A stretch of 64,000 nt of DNA from JANQSP01 sp965226095. Lineage in GTDB: Bacteria > Bdellovibrionota > Bdellovibrionia > Bdellovibrionales > UBA1609. The translations under genes and the position numbers were made by a program. The notes under the pieces are model-generated. The model searched no databases and was not told the origin of the DNA. It worked only from the letters and a program-made list of their open reading frames with translations. The stretch covers positions 744,001-808,000 of the forward strand of contig OZ245336.1 of assembly GCA_965226095.1 (NCBI GenBank), given 5' to 3'. This document shows, one piece after another, positions 33,272-42,049 of this stretch; positions within the stretch are counted from its first letter, which is position 1, and each line of letters opens with the position of its first letter.

Positions 33272-34528
33272 ATGAATAAATTATGGATTTTGATTTTAAG
33301 TATGATGTTTTTTATTTCTGCTTTTAGTTATGCAGAAGAAGAAGAGTGTGATCAAGCTATAATAGATACTGGTGTAGAGCTAAGAGAATCTTATGACCAA
33401 GCCCGTGAATCTTTACCGGAATATGGTGCTTATGACAAAGCCAAGGATGCTTATGAGAAAGCCTATAAAGCTTTACCGGAGTGGCAGGCTTATGAAAAAG
33501 CTCAGGATGCTTATGACCAAGCCCATGATGCTTTACCGGAGTGGCAGGCTTATGAAAAAGCCAAGGAGGCTTATGAAAAAGCTGATGATGCTTTACCGGA
33601 AAGACAGGCTTACAAGAAAGCCAGTGCTGCTTATGATAAAGCCCGTGAATCTTTACCGGAGAGGCAGGCTTATGAAAAAGCCAAGGATGCTTATGATAAA
33701 GCCCGTGAATCTTTACCGGAGAGGCAGGCTTATGAAAAAGCCAAGGATGCTTATGATAAAGCCCGTGAATCTTTACCGGAGAGGCAGGCTTATGAAAAAG
33801 CCAAGGATGCTTATAATCAAGCCGAGGATGCTTATTATGCCATACCCCATTATGCCACATCTCATCCGGACAAAGAGGAGATTAAGGACAAAGCTCGTGC
33901 AGACTTAGCTCGTGAAACTTTGAACAAAGCCAAGGATGCTTACTACAAAGCTCAGGAGGCTTATGACAAAGCCAAGGATGCTTTATATGGTGCTTATGAG
34001 AAAGCCAAGGATGCTTACTACAAAGCTCAGGATGCTTTACCGGAATATGGTGCTTATGACAAAGCCAAGGATGCTTACTACAAAGCTCATGATGCTTTAC
34101 CGGAATATGGTGCTTATGACAAAGCCACGGATGCTTACTACAAAGCCCGTGAATCTTTACCGGAATATTATAAAAAAGCTCGTGATGCTTATGACAAAGC
34201 TAAGGAGGTTTTATTACCGGAAAGACAGGCTAAGGAAAAAGCCGAGAAGGCTTATGATCAAGCCCGTGATGTACCGGAGAGGCAGGCTCAGAAAAAAGCC
34301 TGGCAGGCTTTGGACAAAGCCCATGATGCTTTACCGGAACTTCAGGTATCGAGGTCTTTTATGGAAGCAAATGCAACATGTATCAATGAAATAAAAGAAG
34401 CTTATGAAGAAAGACAACAGCGTTTAAGTCGAAGTCGATCGAGCGGGCCAAATCAATCAAGTTCATCTTCCAATAGTGGAAATTCTCAGGGAAGCAGTTC
34501 TGGAAGCAGCGGCAAAGGCATTCGATAA
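33272..34528 (+). CDS. Exported alpha-helical protein of 20-residue tandem repeats
   Basis: The 418-residue product has a signal peptide (MNKLWILILSMMFFISAFSYA) and then many copies of a 20-residue unit of the form LPERQAYEKAKDAYDKARES, encoded by 60-bp tandem repeats from about 33402 to 34350. Some units are exact copies (33661-33720 and 33721-33780) and others are shortened or degenerate. The pattern, Tyr and Ala spaced in helical register with charged residues, suggests a long helical rod or solenoid outside the cytoplasm. The C-terminal 60 residues include one Cys (NATCINE) and a Ser/Gly/Asn-rich tail. No family is recognised. GGAG precedes the ATG. Long open frames in other frames here are by-products of the repeat. 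Confidence 0.8.
   Translation: MNKLWILILSMMFFISAFSYAEEEECDQAIIDTGVELRESYDQARESLPEYGAYDKAKDAYEKAYKALPEWQAYEKAQDAYDQAHDALPEWQAYEKAKEAYEKADDALPERQAYKKASAAYDKARESLPERQAYEKAKDAYDKARESLPERQAYEKAKDAYDKARESLPERQAYEKAKDAYNQAEDAYYAIPHYATSHPDKEEIKDKARADLARETLNKAKDAYYKAQEAYDKAKDALYGAYEKAKDAYYKAQDALPEYGAYDKAKDAYYKAHDALPEYGAYDKATDAYYKARESLPEYYKKARDAYDKAKEVLLPERQAKEKAEKAYDQARDVPERQAQKKAWQALDKAHDALPELQVSRSFMEANATCINEIKEAYEERQQRLSRSRSSGPNQSSSSSNSGNSQGSSSGSSGKGIR
33402..34350 (+). repeat. 60-bp tandem repeat array within an exported-protein gene
   Basis: Units of 60 bp lie in register over the first seven copies, including two adjacent identical ones. After an interruption near 33840-33940 the array resumes in more variable form. 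It is prone to unit gain or loss without frame change. Confidence 0.92.
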
Positions 34529-34538
34529 TTTTTTATGC

Positions 34539-35082
34539 TTAAGAAAATATCTTTGGTTTGAAATTTTTCTTGTTAATAATATTGGAGCTATTGCCAGTTG
34601 CTCTAATTACAAACAAACCCTTTTTTTCCGCATACTGTGCGGAACCTTGATCCGCTTTTAAATAAGCCACAGTTCCATATATTGTTTTGCTTTTATAAAT
34701 TGGTTTCCAGGTGGTAAACTTATTGAGTTTATAAATAAAATCTTTTACATTATGAAGGTTAAGTGTAGTTTTTACTTCCACTAAAACAATCTCTTCTCCA
34801 TTACTGGCTAATATATCAATCTCTCAGTTTTCTCCCTGGTGTTGTCCTTTCACGTTCATGGCAGTATCATCCACTCTTATGTTTTTTCGCTCCAAAAGCT
34901 TTAATAAATCCCCTTCCACTAAAGTTTCCATTAATTTCCCCCACTGGGTGGTAAATAGAGCTTCTGCTTTTTTTAATCGTCGATCTGTTTCTTTCATACG
35001 CCGGTCGGTATCTTTTTGACACTTCTTTTAATATCTGCCATATTTCTTCAGCTGGATTTGTGTGTTGCTGTGTTTTACTCAT
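34539..35082 (-). pseudogene. Decayed copy of the coiled-coil/nuclease-fold gene at 38705-39322
   Basis: Closely related along its length to the intact gene at 38705-39322, but broken in at least three ways. The Trp codon of ENWEID is a stop (TGA at 34824-34826). About eight bases are missing near 35016 relative to the intact copy, shifting the frame after the first 23 codons. Part of the coiled-coil repeat is lost. The ribosome site AAGGAGATA of the intact copy is also deleted in front of its ATG. The remaining fragments still encode a recognisable C-terminus (VAYLKADQGSAQYAEKKGLF). Confidence 0.88.
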
Positions 35083-35436
35083 TTTAGGATTGATTTAACA
35101 ATAGCATAAATACTTTGTTTTTTGTACTAGCAAATTTCGTTCCCCTGAAAAATCTCTCAGGAGACTTTTCAGTTTCGAGCTTTTCAGGGCTCTTCAAGTT
35201 TTTCAGTTTGAGGACTTTTTAGGACCTTTCAAGTTTTAAGTGTTTCAACCTTTCAAGGGTTTCTTAATTTATGATCTTTTAAGAGGAAAAATACGGATTT
35301 CGAACTAAAGTGCGAAATCCATACATATCAAGCTATGTGATTGCCAATGAAATCTAAAAAGGGTAATTATATTTAATACTTTGAAAAATTAATATGTTCT
35401 TTTTATGAAGAACATTTTTTATAGAAATATTTCATT
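35083..35436. other. 354-bp intergenic region with palindromes
   Basis: No gene is seen. The left 60 bp resemble the upstream flank of the intact nuclease-fold gene (39323-39394). Next come a CTCAGG-centred palindrome (35145-35172), a run of degenerate CTTTTCAG/TTTCAAG motifs to about 35275, and a hairpin GGATTTCG/CGAAATCC at 35295-35320. Confidence 0.5.
35145..35172. repeat. Palindrome with CTCAGG centre
   Basis: Arms CTGAAAA and TTTTCAG with inner TCTC/GAGA pairing around TCAG. Same family as 3586-3614 and 19357-19383. Confidence 0.65.
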
Positions 35437-36084
35437 ATGGTTGAAGTAAAAAATATTTGTAAAAACTATTATAGGGCAGGTCAAAAAATTCCTGTGTTAA
35501 ATAATGTGGATTTTTCTTTGGCACGTTCAAAAACACTGGCAGTAACAGGGCCTTCCGGGAGTGGTAAAACCACTTTGCTATCTCTTTTGGCTGGTTTGGA
35601 ATCCCCTGATAAAGGAAATATTTTTATTGATAATCAAAATATCTCCATTATGAATGAATCTCAAAGGATGGAATTTCGTCGGCAAAATGTAGGGATTGTT
35701 TTTCAGCAATTTCATTTAATGTCTCACCTGACAGCACTGGAAAATGTTTGTCTTCCCTTGGAAATCGCCGTTGATACCAATGTTCAACAGAAAGCTGCTG
35801 TACAACTGGAAAAAGTTAAGCTTTCTCATCGTCTTAATCATTTGCCGGCTCAGTTAAGTGGCGGAGAATGTCAACGAGTGGCCATTGCCAGAGCCAGCGT
35901 CAACAAGCCATCACTTCTGCTGGCAGATGAACCCAGTGGTAATTTGGATAAACAATCTGCCATCGAAGCAATGGATTTACTCTTTTCACTGGTGAAAGAA
36001 AATAAAATGACCCTCATCTTAGTCACACATAATCTGTCTTTAGCCAGTCTCTGTGATCATCAGATCAATCTGGAAAATACGTAA
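35437..36084 (+). CDS. ABC transporter ATP-binding protein (YbbA/LolD-like)
   Basis: ATPase of an ABC3-type system, 215 residues. Walker A GPSGSGKTT (Lys44), Q-loop FQQFHLMSHLTALENV, signature LSGGECQRVAIARA, Walker B LLLADEPSGNLD and the H-loop VTHN are all intact. The FQQFHL and PSGNLD wording is typical of the LolD/MacB/YbbA group, which drives mechanotransmission or lipoprotein release rather than classical import. Its stop is directly followed by the ATG of the FtsX-like permease, so the two are translationally linked and form one complex. By partner size and layout it is closest to YbbA-YbbP. The substrate is unknown. Confidence 0.92.
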   Translation: MVEVKNICKNYYRAGQKIPVLNNVDFSLARSKTLAVTGPSGSGKTTLLSLLAGLESPDKGNIFIDNQNISIMNESQRMEFRRQNVGIVFQQFHLMSHLTALENVCLPLEIAVDTNVQQKAAVQLEKVKLSHRLNHLPAQLSGGECQRVAIARASVNKPSLLLADEPSGNLDKQSAIEAMDLLFSLVKENKMTLILVTHNLSLASLCDHQINLENT

Positions 36085-38637
36085 ATGATCAAATTTGTTT
36101 TTAAAGAGCTAAAAAACCATCATCGTTTTGTGTTGTTTTTTGTTCTCAATTTATCTTTAGGATTATCTGGTTTTGTTGCTCTGGATTTTTTTAAACACTC
36201 TTTGGATAATGTTTTAAAAGAAAATTCCAAGGCCATATTAGGAGGGGATTTAGCTGTTTCTGCCCGCCGGCCATTAACAAAAAAGGAAATGCAAATTGTT
36301 AAGCAATCAGCTGGTGGTGAAATAGAAAAGGCAAAAATTGTTCAAATGTATTCCATGCTAGCAGGGCCAAATGGGAATAGTCGTTTAGTACATGTTCAAG
36401 CAATTACAAATAACTATCCTTTTTATGGAAGCTTTCACTTTCAATCTGTTTCGGCTGGCTCTGAAACATCTATTCACAAAAAGCCTGTGGTTTGGGTTTA
36501 TCCTGAATTGTTGGGACAGTTGAATTTAAAAATAGGAGATGAAGTATCTATTGGTAAACTCTCCTTTCGTATTGCTCATGTAGTTGAGGATGATCCAGCA
36601 GGGAACTTAACCAATAGTGTAGCACCGCGGGTGTATATTTCTCAAAAGTATCTACCTCAAACGCAATTGCTTGGTCCTCATAGTTTTGCCTGGCATTCTT
36701 ATATTTACAAAATTCCGAATAAAAATATTTTTCAACTAAAAAAAATAAGTAAAAATATTTTTTTACAACTGAAAGATCCTGGTTTGCGGGTTTATACTCA
36801 TCAGTCTGCTGGTGAAAATGTTGCAAGATTAACTGATTACTTAAATGACTTTTTATCTTTGGTAGCTTTGTGTGCTTTGATGTTAGCTTTCGTGGGTATG
36901 GGATTTCTCTTGTATTCCTATTTAAAAATAAAAGTGAAGGAGATGGCTATTTTAATGACCTTAGGCTTGAGCCGTTTAAAAACTTTTTCTTTATATTTCT
37001 TACAAGTCATTATTTTAGGTGTGATCAGTTTTTTCATAGCTCTACTATTAGGAGTTGTTTTATTTATTTCTTTAAAACCTGTATTTGCTGGTATGATACC
37101 TCTTGAAATTCATTTTCGTATGGGTACTTTGGGGATCTCTGTTTTATTAGCGGTGTTCATTCCTGTCTTGGTGAGTCTGCCTTTATTTTTGCATATTCGA
37201 AATATTAAAACATCAGTTCTATTGCGTGAGGATACGAGTAAAAAAAATAAATTTTCTTTTATTATGTGTTTAAGCTTTTTATTTAGCTTATTTGGTTTTT
37301 GGATTTTGGCAGTAGGGCAATCTCATTCTTTTTATATGGGGAGTATCTTTACTATATTATTTTTATTCGCTGGGCTTTTGTTATTTGGTGGTGGCTGGCT
37401 GATCTTATTTATTTTAAATCGTTATAATAGATCTTCTTCCCCTATTTTGTTTTGGTCTATTCGGGATCTTTGTCGTTATCGCACTAGTTCTTTGGTGTGT
37501 TTTTTATGTCTATCTTTGGGCATATTGCTTTTAAATCTTATTCCACAGATTCAACAATCTTTATTACAAGAAATAAAAAGCCCGGAAGCTTCCAGTTTTC
37601 CCAGTCTTTTTTTATTCGATATTCAGGAACACCAGGTAGGACCTCTAAAAGAAATATTATTTAACAGGGAAGTAAAAGATTTTACTATGATGCCCATGGT
37701 GAGAGCCCGATTATTGTCAATCAATAATGTAAAATTTGATAAAGGTGAAGGAATGAATACAAAACGACTGACACGTGATAGAGACAACGAAATGCGCTTT
37801 CGAAACAGAGGTTTTAATTTATCTTATCGCAGTTATATGTATGAAACAGAAAAAACATTAAAAGGTGAGGAATTTAAGGGAGTCTATCAGCCTGGAAAAC
37901 TTAAACATTCCAAAAAGCAAAATCTGTCTTGGATTTCTATAGAAAATCGTTTTGCCAAAAGATTAGGTTTTCAGATAAATGATGTGTTGGATTTTGATGT
38001 CCAAGGGGAAAGTGTAAAAGGCATTGTTAAAAATATCCGGAAAGTGAAATGGCACACTTTTCAACCTAATTTTTTTGTGTTGTTTCAAGAGGGAATTTTG
38101 GAAAAATTTTCTAAAACTTATGTGGCCACTTTACCTGGTTTTCCGGATAAACAGACTGCGCACATTCAAAACTCAATTGTATCTCAACTACCTAATATTT
38201 CTATTGTGAATATCAAAAGGGTAGCTAATAAGGTGTTTGCTTTGTCGGAGCAAATCACAAAAGCTTTACAAATTATGTCTGTGCTTTGTCTATTGCTTGG
38301 TTTTGTTGTTTTGTATTCTGTAGCTTCACACCATGTTCAATCCAGAAAAAAAGACATTGCTTTGTTTAAAGTGTTGGGTTTATCTGTTTTAAATTTGCAT
38401 AAGTTATTTTTATATCAATTTGCTTTTATTACTTTGGCGGCTGGAGGTTTAGGTCTGATGTGTTCTTTAGGAGTGTCCTATATTTTGTCAGTTGTATTTT
38501 TTCATTCTGCATGGGCTTTTTCTCTTTACCTTCCTTTAGCAATTATGTTTGGAGCCATGTCATTAGCTTGCATATTAACTTATTTTTCAACGAAAAGAGC
38601 TGTTCATACACCTGTCAGATCTTTATTTGAAAATTAA
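36085..38637 (+). CDS. FtsX-like ABC permease (YbbP-type)
   Basis: Inner-membrane permease of 850 residues partnering the ATPase immediately upstream. The N-terminal membrane helix (about 12-32) is followed by a periplasmic domain starting ENSKAILGGDLAVSARRPLT, which strongly resembles YbbP-family proteins. A first FtsX-type helix bundle spans about 255-370. Further membrane helices near 390-490 precede a second periplasmic domain and a final FtsX bundle (about 725-840). The size fits YbbP (about 800 residues), not LolC/E (about 400). The family is linked to export or envelope lipid and lipoprotein handling, with the role uncertain. Confidence 0.9.
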   Translation: MIKFVFKELKNHHRFVLFFVLNLSLGLSGFVALDFFKHSLDNVLKENSKAILGGDLAVSARRPLTKKEMQIVKQSAGGEIEKAKIVQMYSMLAGPNGNSRLVHVQAITNNYPFYGSFHFQSVSAGSETSIHKKPVVWVYPELLGQLNLKIGDEVSIGKLSFRIAHVVEDDPAGNLTNSVAPRVYISQKYLPQTQLLGPHSFAWHSYIYKIPNKNIFQLKKISKNIFLQLKDPGLRVYTHQSAGENVARLTDYLNDFLSLVALCALMLAFVGMGFLLYSYLKIKVKEMAILMTLGLSRLKTFSLYFLQVIILGVISFFIALLLGVVLFISLKPVFAGMIPLEIHFRMGTLGISVLLAVFIPVLVSLPLFLHIRNIKTSVLLREDTSKKNKFSFIMCLSFLFSLFGFWILAVGQSHSFYMGSIFTILFLFAGLLLFGGGWLILFILNRYNRSSSPILFWSIRDLCRYRTSSLVCFLCLSLGILLLNLIPQIQQSLLQEIKSPEASSFPSLFLFDIQEHQVGPLKEILFNREVKDFTMMPMVRARLLSINNVKFDKGEGMNTKRLTRDRDNEMRFRNRGFNLSYRSYMYETEKTLKGEEFKGVYQPGKLKHSKKQNLSWISIENRFAKRLGFQINDVLDFDVQGESVKGIVKNIRKVKWHTFQPNFFVLFQEGILEKFSKTYVATLPGFPDKQTAHIQNSIVSQLPNISIVNIKRVANKVFALSEQITKALQIMSVLCLLLGFVVLYSVASHHVQSRKKDIALFKVLGLSVLNLHKLFLYQFAFITLAAGGLGLMCSLGVSYILSVVFFHSAWAFSLYLPLAIMFGAMSLACILTYFSTKRAVHTPVRSLFEN

Positions 38638-38704
38638 TCGTATTTACTGGCTCTCTTGCGAACGCGGGAATCCAGTTAACTAGATTCCTAAATATATCAT
38701 AATT

Positions 38705-39322
38705 TTAAGAAAATATTTTTGGTTTAAAATTTTTCTTATTAATAATACTGGAGCTACTGCCAGTTGCTCTAATCACAAATAAACCCTGCTTTTCTGCATA
38801 CTGTGCTGATCCCTGATCCGCTTTTAAATAAGCAACTGCTCCATACACTTTGTCACCTTTATACTTTGGTTTCCAGATGGTAAACTTATTTAGTTTTTCC
38901 ATCAATTCATTCACATGTTGAAGTTTGAGTGTGGTTTTTACTTCCACTAAGACAATTTCTTCTCCATTACTGGCTAAAATATCGATCTCCCAGTTTTCTT
39001 CCTGGTGTTGCCCTTTCATGTTCATGGTAGTGTCATCCACTTCAATATTTTTTTGTTTGAGTAGTTTTAACAAATCTCCTTCAACCAAGGTTTCCATCAG
39101 TTTTTCCCATTGGGTGGTAAATAAAGCCTCTGCTTTTTTAAGTCGTCGATCTGTTTCCTTCATTCGCTGATCGGTTTCTTTCATTTGTAGAACAGTTTCC
39201 TGTACTATTCGTTTAGTTTCTTTCATGTATCGATCAGATTCTTTTTGGCTTTTGGACACTTCTTTAAGAATCTTCCATATTTCTTCTGCTGGGTTTGTAT
39301 TATCTTGTACTTGTTTACTCAT
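38705..39322 (-). CDS. Coiled-coil protein with PD-(D/E)XK nuclease-like domain (DUF3782-like)
   Basis: The 205-residue product begins with NPAEEIWKILKEVSKSQKES, then a coiled coil of repeating 7-residue units (MKETDQR, MKETDRR) over about residues 25-70. A C-terminal domain contains ENWEIDILASNGEEIVLVEV followed by Lys, the D-x12-E-x-K arrangement of PD-(D/E)XK nucleases. This layout is common in small proteins of unknown function scattered in cyanobacteria and other bacteria. A DNA-cutting role is plausible but not shown. AAGGAGAT precedes the ATG. A decayed copy with similar flanks lies at 34539-35082, so the gene has duplicated locally or moved. Confidence 0.75.
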   Translation of the reverse strand: MSKQVQDNTNPAEEIWKILKEVSKSQKESDRYMKETKRIVQETVLQMKETDQRMKETDRRLKKAEALFTTQWEKLMETLVEGDLLKLLKQKNIEVDDTTMNMKGQHQEENWEIDILASNGEEIVLVEVKTTLKLQHVNELMEKLNKFTIWKPKYKGDKVYGAVAYLKADQGSAQYAEKQGLFVIRATGSSSSIINKKNFKPKIFS

Positions 39323-39430
39323 TTTTATCTCCTTTTGGGATTAGTTTAACGATAGCATAAATTCTTGATTTTATGTACTAGCAAATTCCGTTCTAAATAA
39401 TATTTACAGGTATAAAGAATAAAAAATAGT

Positions 39431-39575
39431 CATTCCCGTGAAAACGGGAATCCAACTGACTGGATACCTGCTTTCGCAGGTATGACAGATAAGCAGGTAT
39501 GACAGATAAGCAGGGACAGGAATCCGAACCTGGATGCCTGCTTGCGCAGGCATGACGATTTTCACAGGGAATTAC
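39431..39575. repeat. REP-like palindromic repeat cluster
   Basis: Three hairpins: TTCCCG/CGGGAA (39433-39450), ATACCTGC/GCAGGTAT (39464-39483) and ATGCCTGC/GCAGGCAT (39534-39553), separated by GAATCC and TGGAT(A/G)CC motifs. The 17-bp unit GCAGGTATGACAGATAA occurs twice in tandem. This is the widespread GGGAATCC...CTGGATGCCTGC type of intergenic repeat. A fragment (GCGGGAATCCAGTTAACT) lies near 38664. Confidence 0.85.
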
Positions 39576-39589
39576 TCTTTTCAAGAGAT

Positions 39590-39610
39590 AAAATACGAAT
39601 CTCGTATTTT
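39590..39610 (-). terminator. Hairpin terminator after the epimerase gene
   Basis: A perfect 9-bp stem AAAATACGA/TCGTATTTT with a 3-base loop lies 14 bp past the stop of the minus-strand epimerase gene. The T-rich end on that strand fits intrinsic termination, although the stem is AT-rich. Confidence 0.5.
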
Positions 39611-39624
39611 TATTCGAAATTCGT

Positions 39625-40521
39625 TTATTTTTTGGAGATTCTTTTTGAAAAGCTATCTGTGAGCTTAGGATATTTAAAAGAAAATCCAGTGCTTTGTATT
39701 TTTTGACAGGAAACTTTTTGTCCGTACAGCAATATCTCTGACATTTCTCCCAGAATAAGTTTTAACATGAAAGCAGGGGCAGGAAGTAAAGCAGGCACTT
39801 TTAAAGCTTTGGCTAATTCTTTGGTAAATATTTTATTAGTAACCACTTCAGGAGCCACAGCATTGTATACTCCCTCCAAAGGTTGCTTCAGTCCATGTAT
39901 ATAGATGTTAATCAAATCTTCTATATCGATCCAACTGATAAGCTGGCGTCCACTGCCTAACATACCTCCCAATTTGAATTTAAACACTGGGAGCATTTTT
40001 TGTAGAGCTCCTCCTTTTTCTGATAGCACCATTCCCAAGCGAAAGATCACTTTTCGACAGGAGGGAGGAACCTGAACAGCTTGCTCCCATTCCACACACA
40101 CATCAGATAAAAAACTTTTACCGGCTGGATCTATTTCTGTAAAAACTTTTGTTTCATTATATCCATAAAAAGTCACACCGGAGGTAGAGATAAAAACTTT
40201 TACAGAATCTTTTAAAGTATAACTCAGCTTGGATAATTGTTTTGCAGTATCTACTCGGGATGAAATGATTTGTTTTTTATAAAATGTGTTCCATCTATTA
40301 TCTGCCACTCCGGCACCTGCCAGATGAATAATGGCAAATAAATCAGATAGTTTTTTTATAGTCTCTATGTCATTGAGTTCATTCCAGGAAAGAGTTTCAT
40401 AAGGAAAAGCAGTTTTCTTTTTGTTTCGAGTGAGTAGAATAATTTCATAGCCCTTTTGCGCTAAAGCCTGACATAAGGCTGTACCTATTAAACCCGTTCC
40501 ACCTGAGATCAACACCTTCAT
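39625..40521 (-). CDS. NAD(P)-dependent epimerase, TIGR01777/YfcH family
   Basis: Short-chain dehydrogenase-like protein of 298 residues. The nucleotide-binding ISGGTGLIGTALCQAL is at the N-terminus. The family motif AIIHLAGAGVADNRWN (about 70-85), the FISTSGVTFYG strand and the later ISWIDIEDLINIYIHGL are characteristic of the TIGR01777 group (E. coli YfcH, plant and animal SDR39U1). The C-terminal DUF1731-like part (PAPAFMLKLILGEMSEILL) is complete. The substrate of this family is not established. GGAG precedes the ATG by 7 bases. It lies 52 bp downstream of the EpmA-like gene and may be co-transcribed with it. Confidence 0.92.
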   Translation of the reverse strand: MKVLISGGTGLIGTALCQALAQKGYEIILLTRNKKKTAFPYETLSWNELNDIETIKKLSDLFAIIHLAGAGVADNRWNTFYKKQIISSRVDTAKQLSKLSYTLKDSVKVFISTSGVTFYGYNETKVFTEIDPAGKSFLSDVCVEWEQAVQVPPSCRKVIFRLGMVLSEKGGALQKMLPVFKFKLGGMLGSGRQLISWIDIEDLINIYIHGLKQPLEGVYNAVAPEVVTNKIFTKELAKALKVPALLPAPAFMLKLILGEMSEILLYGQKVSCQKIQSTGFSFKYPKLTDSFSKRISKK

Positions 40522-40573
40522 TTTATATCTCCGTCATTTCTGAGCAAGTATGACAACTGTGAAGGTTAATATA

Positions 40574-42049
40574 TTAAAATAATCTGATTTGTTCAATATC
40601 TTTTAATTGTTTAAAAATTAAGAACAGGCGATCCAACCCTAGAGCAATGCCACTGGCCGGAGGCATTCCCTGCTCCATCTCGTTTAATAAATCATGATCC
40701 ATGGGTACTTCCTGTTTTTTATTTTTGTGTCTTTTTTGTAAATCGCTTTGAAAACATTGATGTTGTTCTTTTTTAATAAAAACTTCATCAAAAGCATTAG
40801 CTAGTTCTATGCTTTTCCAAAAAAGCTCAAAACGATTGGCCCAACCTTCGGCATTGATACGGGCAAAAGCTCTTTGAAAAGGAGGATAATCATAGATCAC
40901 TAAAGGAGTATCCGTGTTTAATACCGGTTCAATGCCGTTTAAGAATAACAAATAAAATAAATCGTTGATATCCTGTGTAGTTGAAAAAGGGATCTTCATT
41001 TTTTTTAACTGCTGAATAAAATCTTCTCTGGAGGAGTGAGGAGTGAGATCCATATTCAAATGTGTTTGAAATAATTCTTTCATACTGATTTTTTGCACTG
41101 TCATTTTTTTAAATTTATTTTTATTTATAGCGGAGAATTTTTTGGATAGAAAATTTAATAAAAAGCTTAAGTCTGCTATTAAAGTATCCAAGGGGGCATA
41201 AGCTCTATACCATTCCAGCATATAAAATTCTGAATGATTAAGAGGACCGGATTCATTATTCCTAAAACATTTTGCAATTTCATATATATCTGTCCAGCCT
41301 CGACAGAGGAGTCGCTTTAAATGCATTTCAGGACTGGTGATAAGAAATTTTTTTTGTAAGGCTTTTAGATTAGTATAAGTTTCTATTTTTTGCTTTTTTT
41401 TGGTGTTTTTGTGTGTTGTGCAGTCAGGATTTTCTGATTCACTAAGTAAATTAAAAAACTGTGTTTCAAAGACATCTATCCCCGGTTCTGTTCCTGGACA
41501 TTGAACAATAGTGGGAGTTTCCACCCTTTGCAGATTTAATTTTTGTAAAGCCTCTTGTACCCACTGTAAAAACAGTGACCAGTCTTTTTGTATGTTTAAT
41601 TTTTGTGTTCGTTCTAAAAACTCAAAGAGAGGTTTATCTTTACAAGTTGCAAGTAAAATCACTTTTTGAATATTTTTTATTTCCCATTTATTTTCAGTAT
41701 ATTTTTTTATTGTTGGTTGATTGGGGATCTGTATTGATAAAGAATCTCCTGGTTTTAACAGATTGTTTATTTGTTTCCATGACACTTTTTGAATGGTTTT
41801 ACTTTTATTTTTATACATGTTATTGGGTCTGGGATGATCAAATAATAAATAACAATTGGAAGAAGGTGTGCATTTTAATTCATAGGATTGTCCGGCAAGA
41901 GTGAAAGTGGAAGGAGTACAAACAGTCAACTGGCCTCCCAGCCATTGGTCATCATATTTTTGTTTATTAAAAAAAACATGTAGAGAACAGGAGACATTAG
42001 GAAGAGGGGAATAGATACAGTTTTTAATTAATTCCTGTCGGGTTTTCAT
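40574..42049 (-). CDS. epmA: EpmA-like (LysRS-related) protein with N-terminal extension
   Basis: Class II (Asp/Lys/Asn group) synthetase core related to EpmA/GenX, which attaches (R)-beta-lysine to EF-P. The core spans about residues 155-491: motif 1 region VQEALQKLNLQRVETPTIVQ, motif 2 IYEIAKCFRNNESGPLNHSE with FYMLEWYRAY, and motif 3 GIALGLDRLF. EpmA is usually about 325 residues and lacks the anticodon domain. Here about 150 extra N-terminal residues precede the core, and they do not look like the OB fold of full LysRS. They may form a separate domain of unknown role. A Lys-rich insertion lies near residue 215-225. The core wording (GTEPGIDVFETQF and LITSPEMHLKRLL) favours EpmA over LysRS. 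EpmB and efp are not in the window. Confidence 0.8.
   Translation of the reverse strand: MKTRQELIKNCIYSPLPNVSCSLHVFFNKQKYDDQWLGGQLTVCTPSTFTLAGQSYELKCTPSSNCYLLFDHPRPNNMYKNKSKTIQKVSWKQINNLLKPGDSLSIQIPNQPTIKKYTENKWEIKNIQKVILLATCKDKPLFEFLERTQKLNIQKDWSLFLQWVQEALQKLNLQRVETPTIVQCPGTEPGIDVFETQFFNLLSESENPDCTTHKNTKKKQKIETYTNLKALQKKFLITSPEMHLKRLLCRGWTDIYEIAKCFRNNESGPLNHSEFYMLEWYRAYAPLDTLIADLSFLLNFLSKKFSAINKNKFKKMTVQKISMKELFQTHLNMDLTPHSSREDFIQQLKKMKIPFSTTQDINDLFYLLFLNGIEPVLNTDTPLVIYDYPPFQRAFARINAEGWANRFELFWKSIELANAFDEVFIKKEQHQCFQSDLQKRHKNKKQEVPMDHDLLNEMEQGMPPASGIALGLDRLFLIFKQLKDIEQIRLF

Larger units (their letters stand above)
39323..39624. other. 302-bp intergenic region with REP-like palindromes and a terminator
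   Basis: No gene is seen. The right part is a cluster of REP-like hairpins (39431-39575) followed by a likely terminator (39590-39610). The left 70 bp are the upstream flank shared with the decayed copy at 34539-35082. Confidence 0.6.

Noticed and set aside
33402..34350. Regular 60-bp spacing suggestive of a CRISPR array
   Set aside because: The full 60-bp unit is repeated and coding, with no unique spacers and no cas genes.
33357..34394. Long open frames on both strands and in a second + frame over the 20-residue repeat gene
   Set aside because: They are by-products of the 60-bp periodic sequence. Only the 33272 frame has a ribosome site and a signal peptide.
39393..39584. A 63-codon minus-strand frame
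   Set aside because: It is a translation of the REP-like palindromes, which commonly give short false frames.
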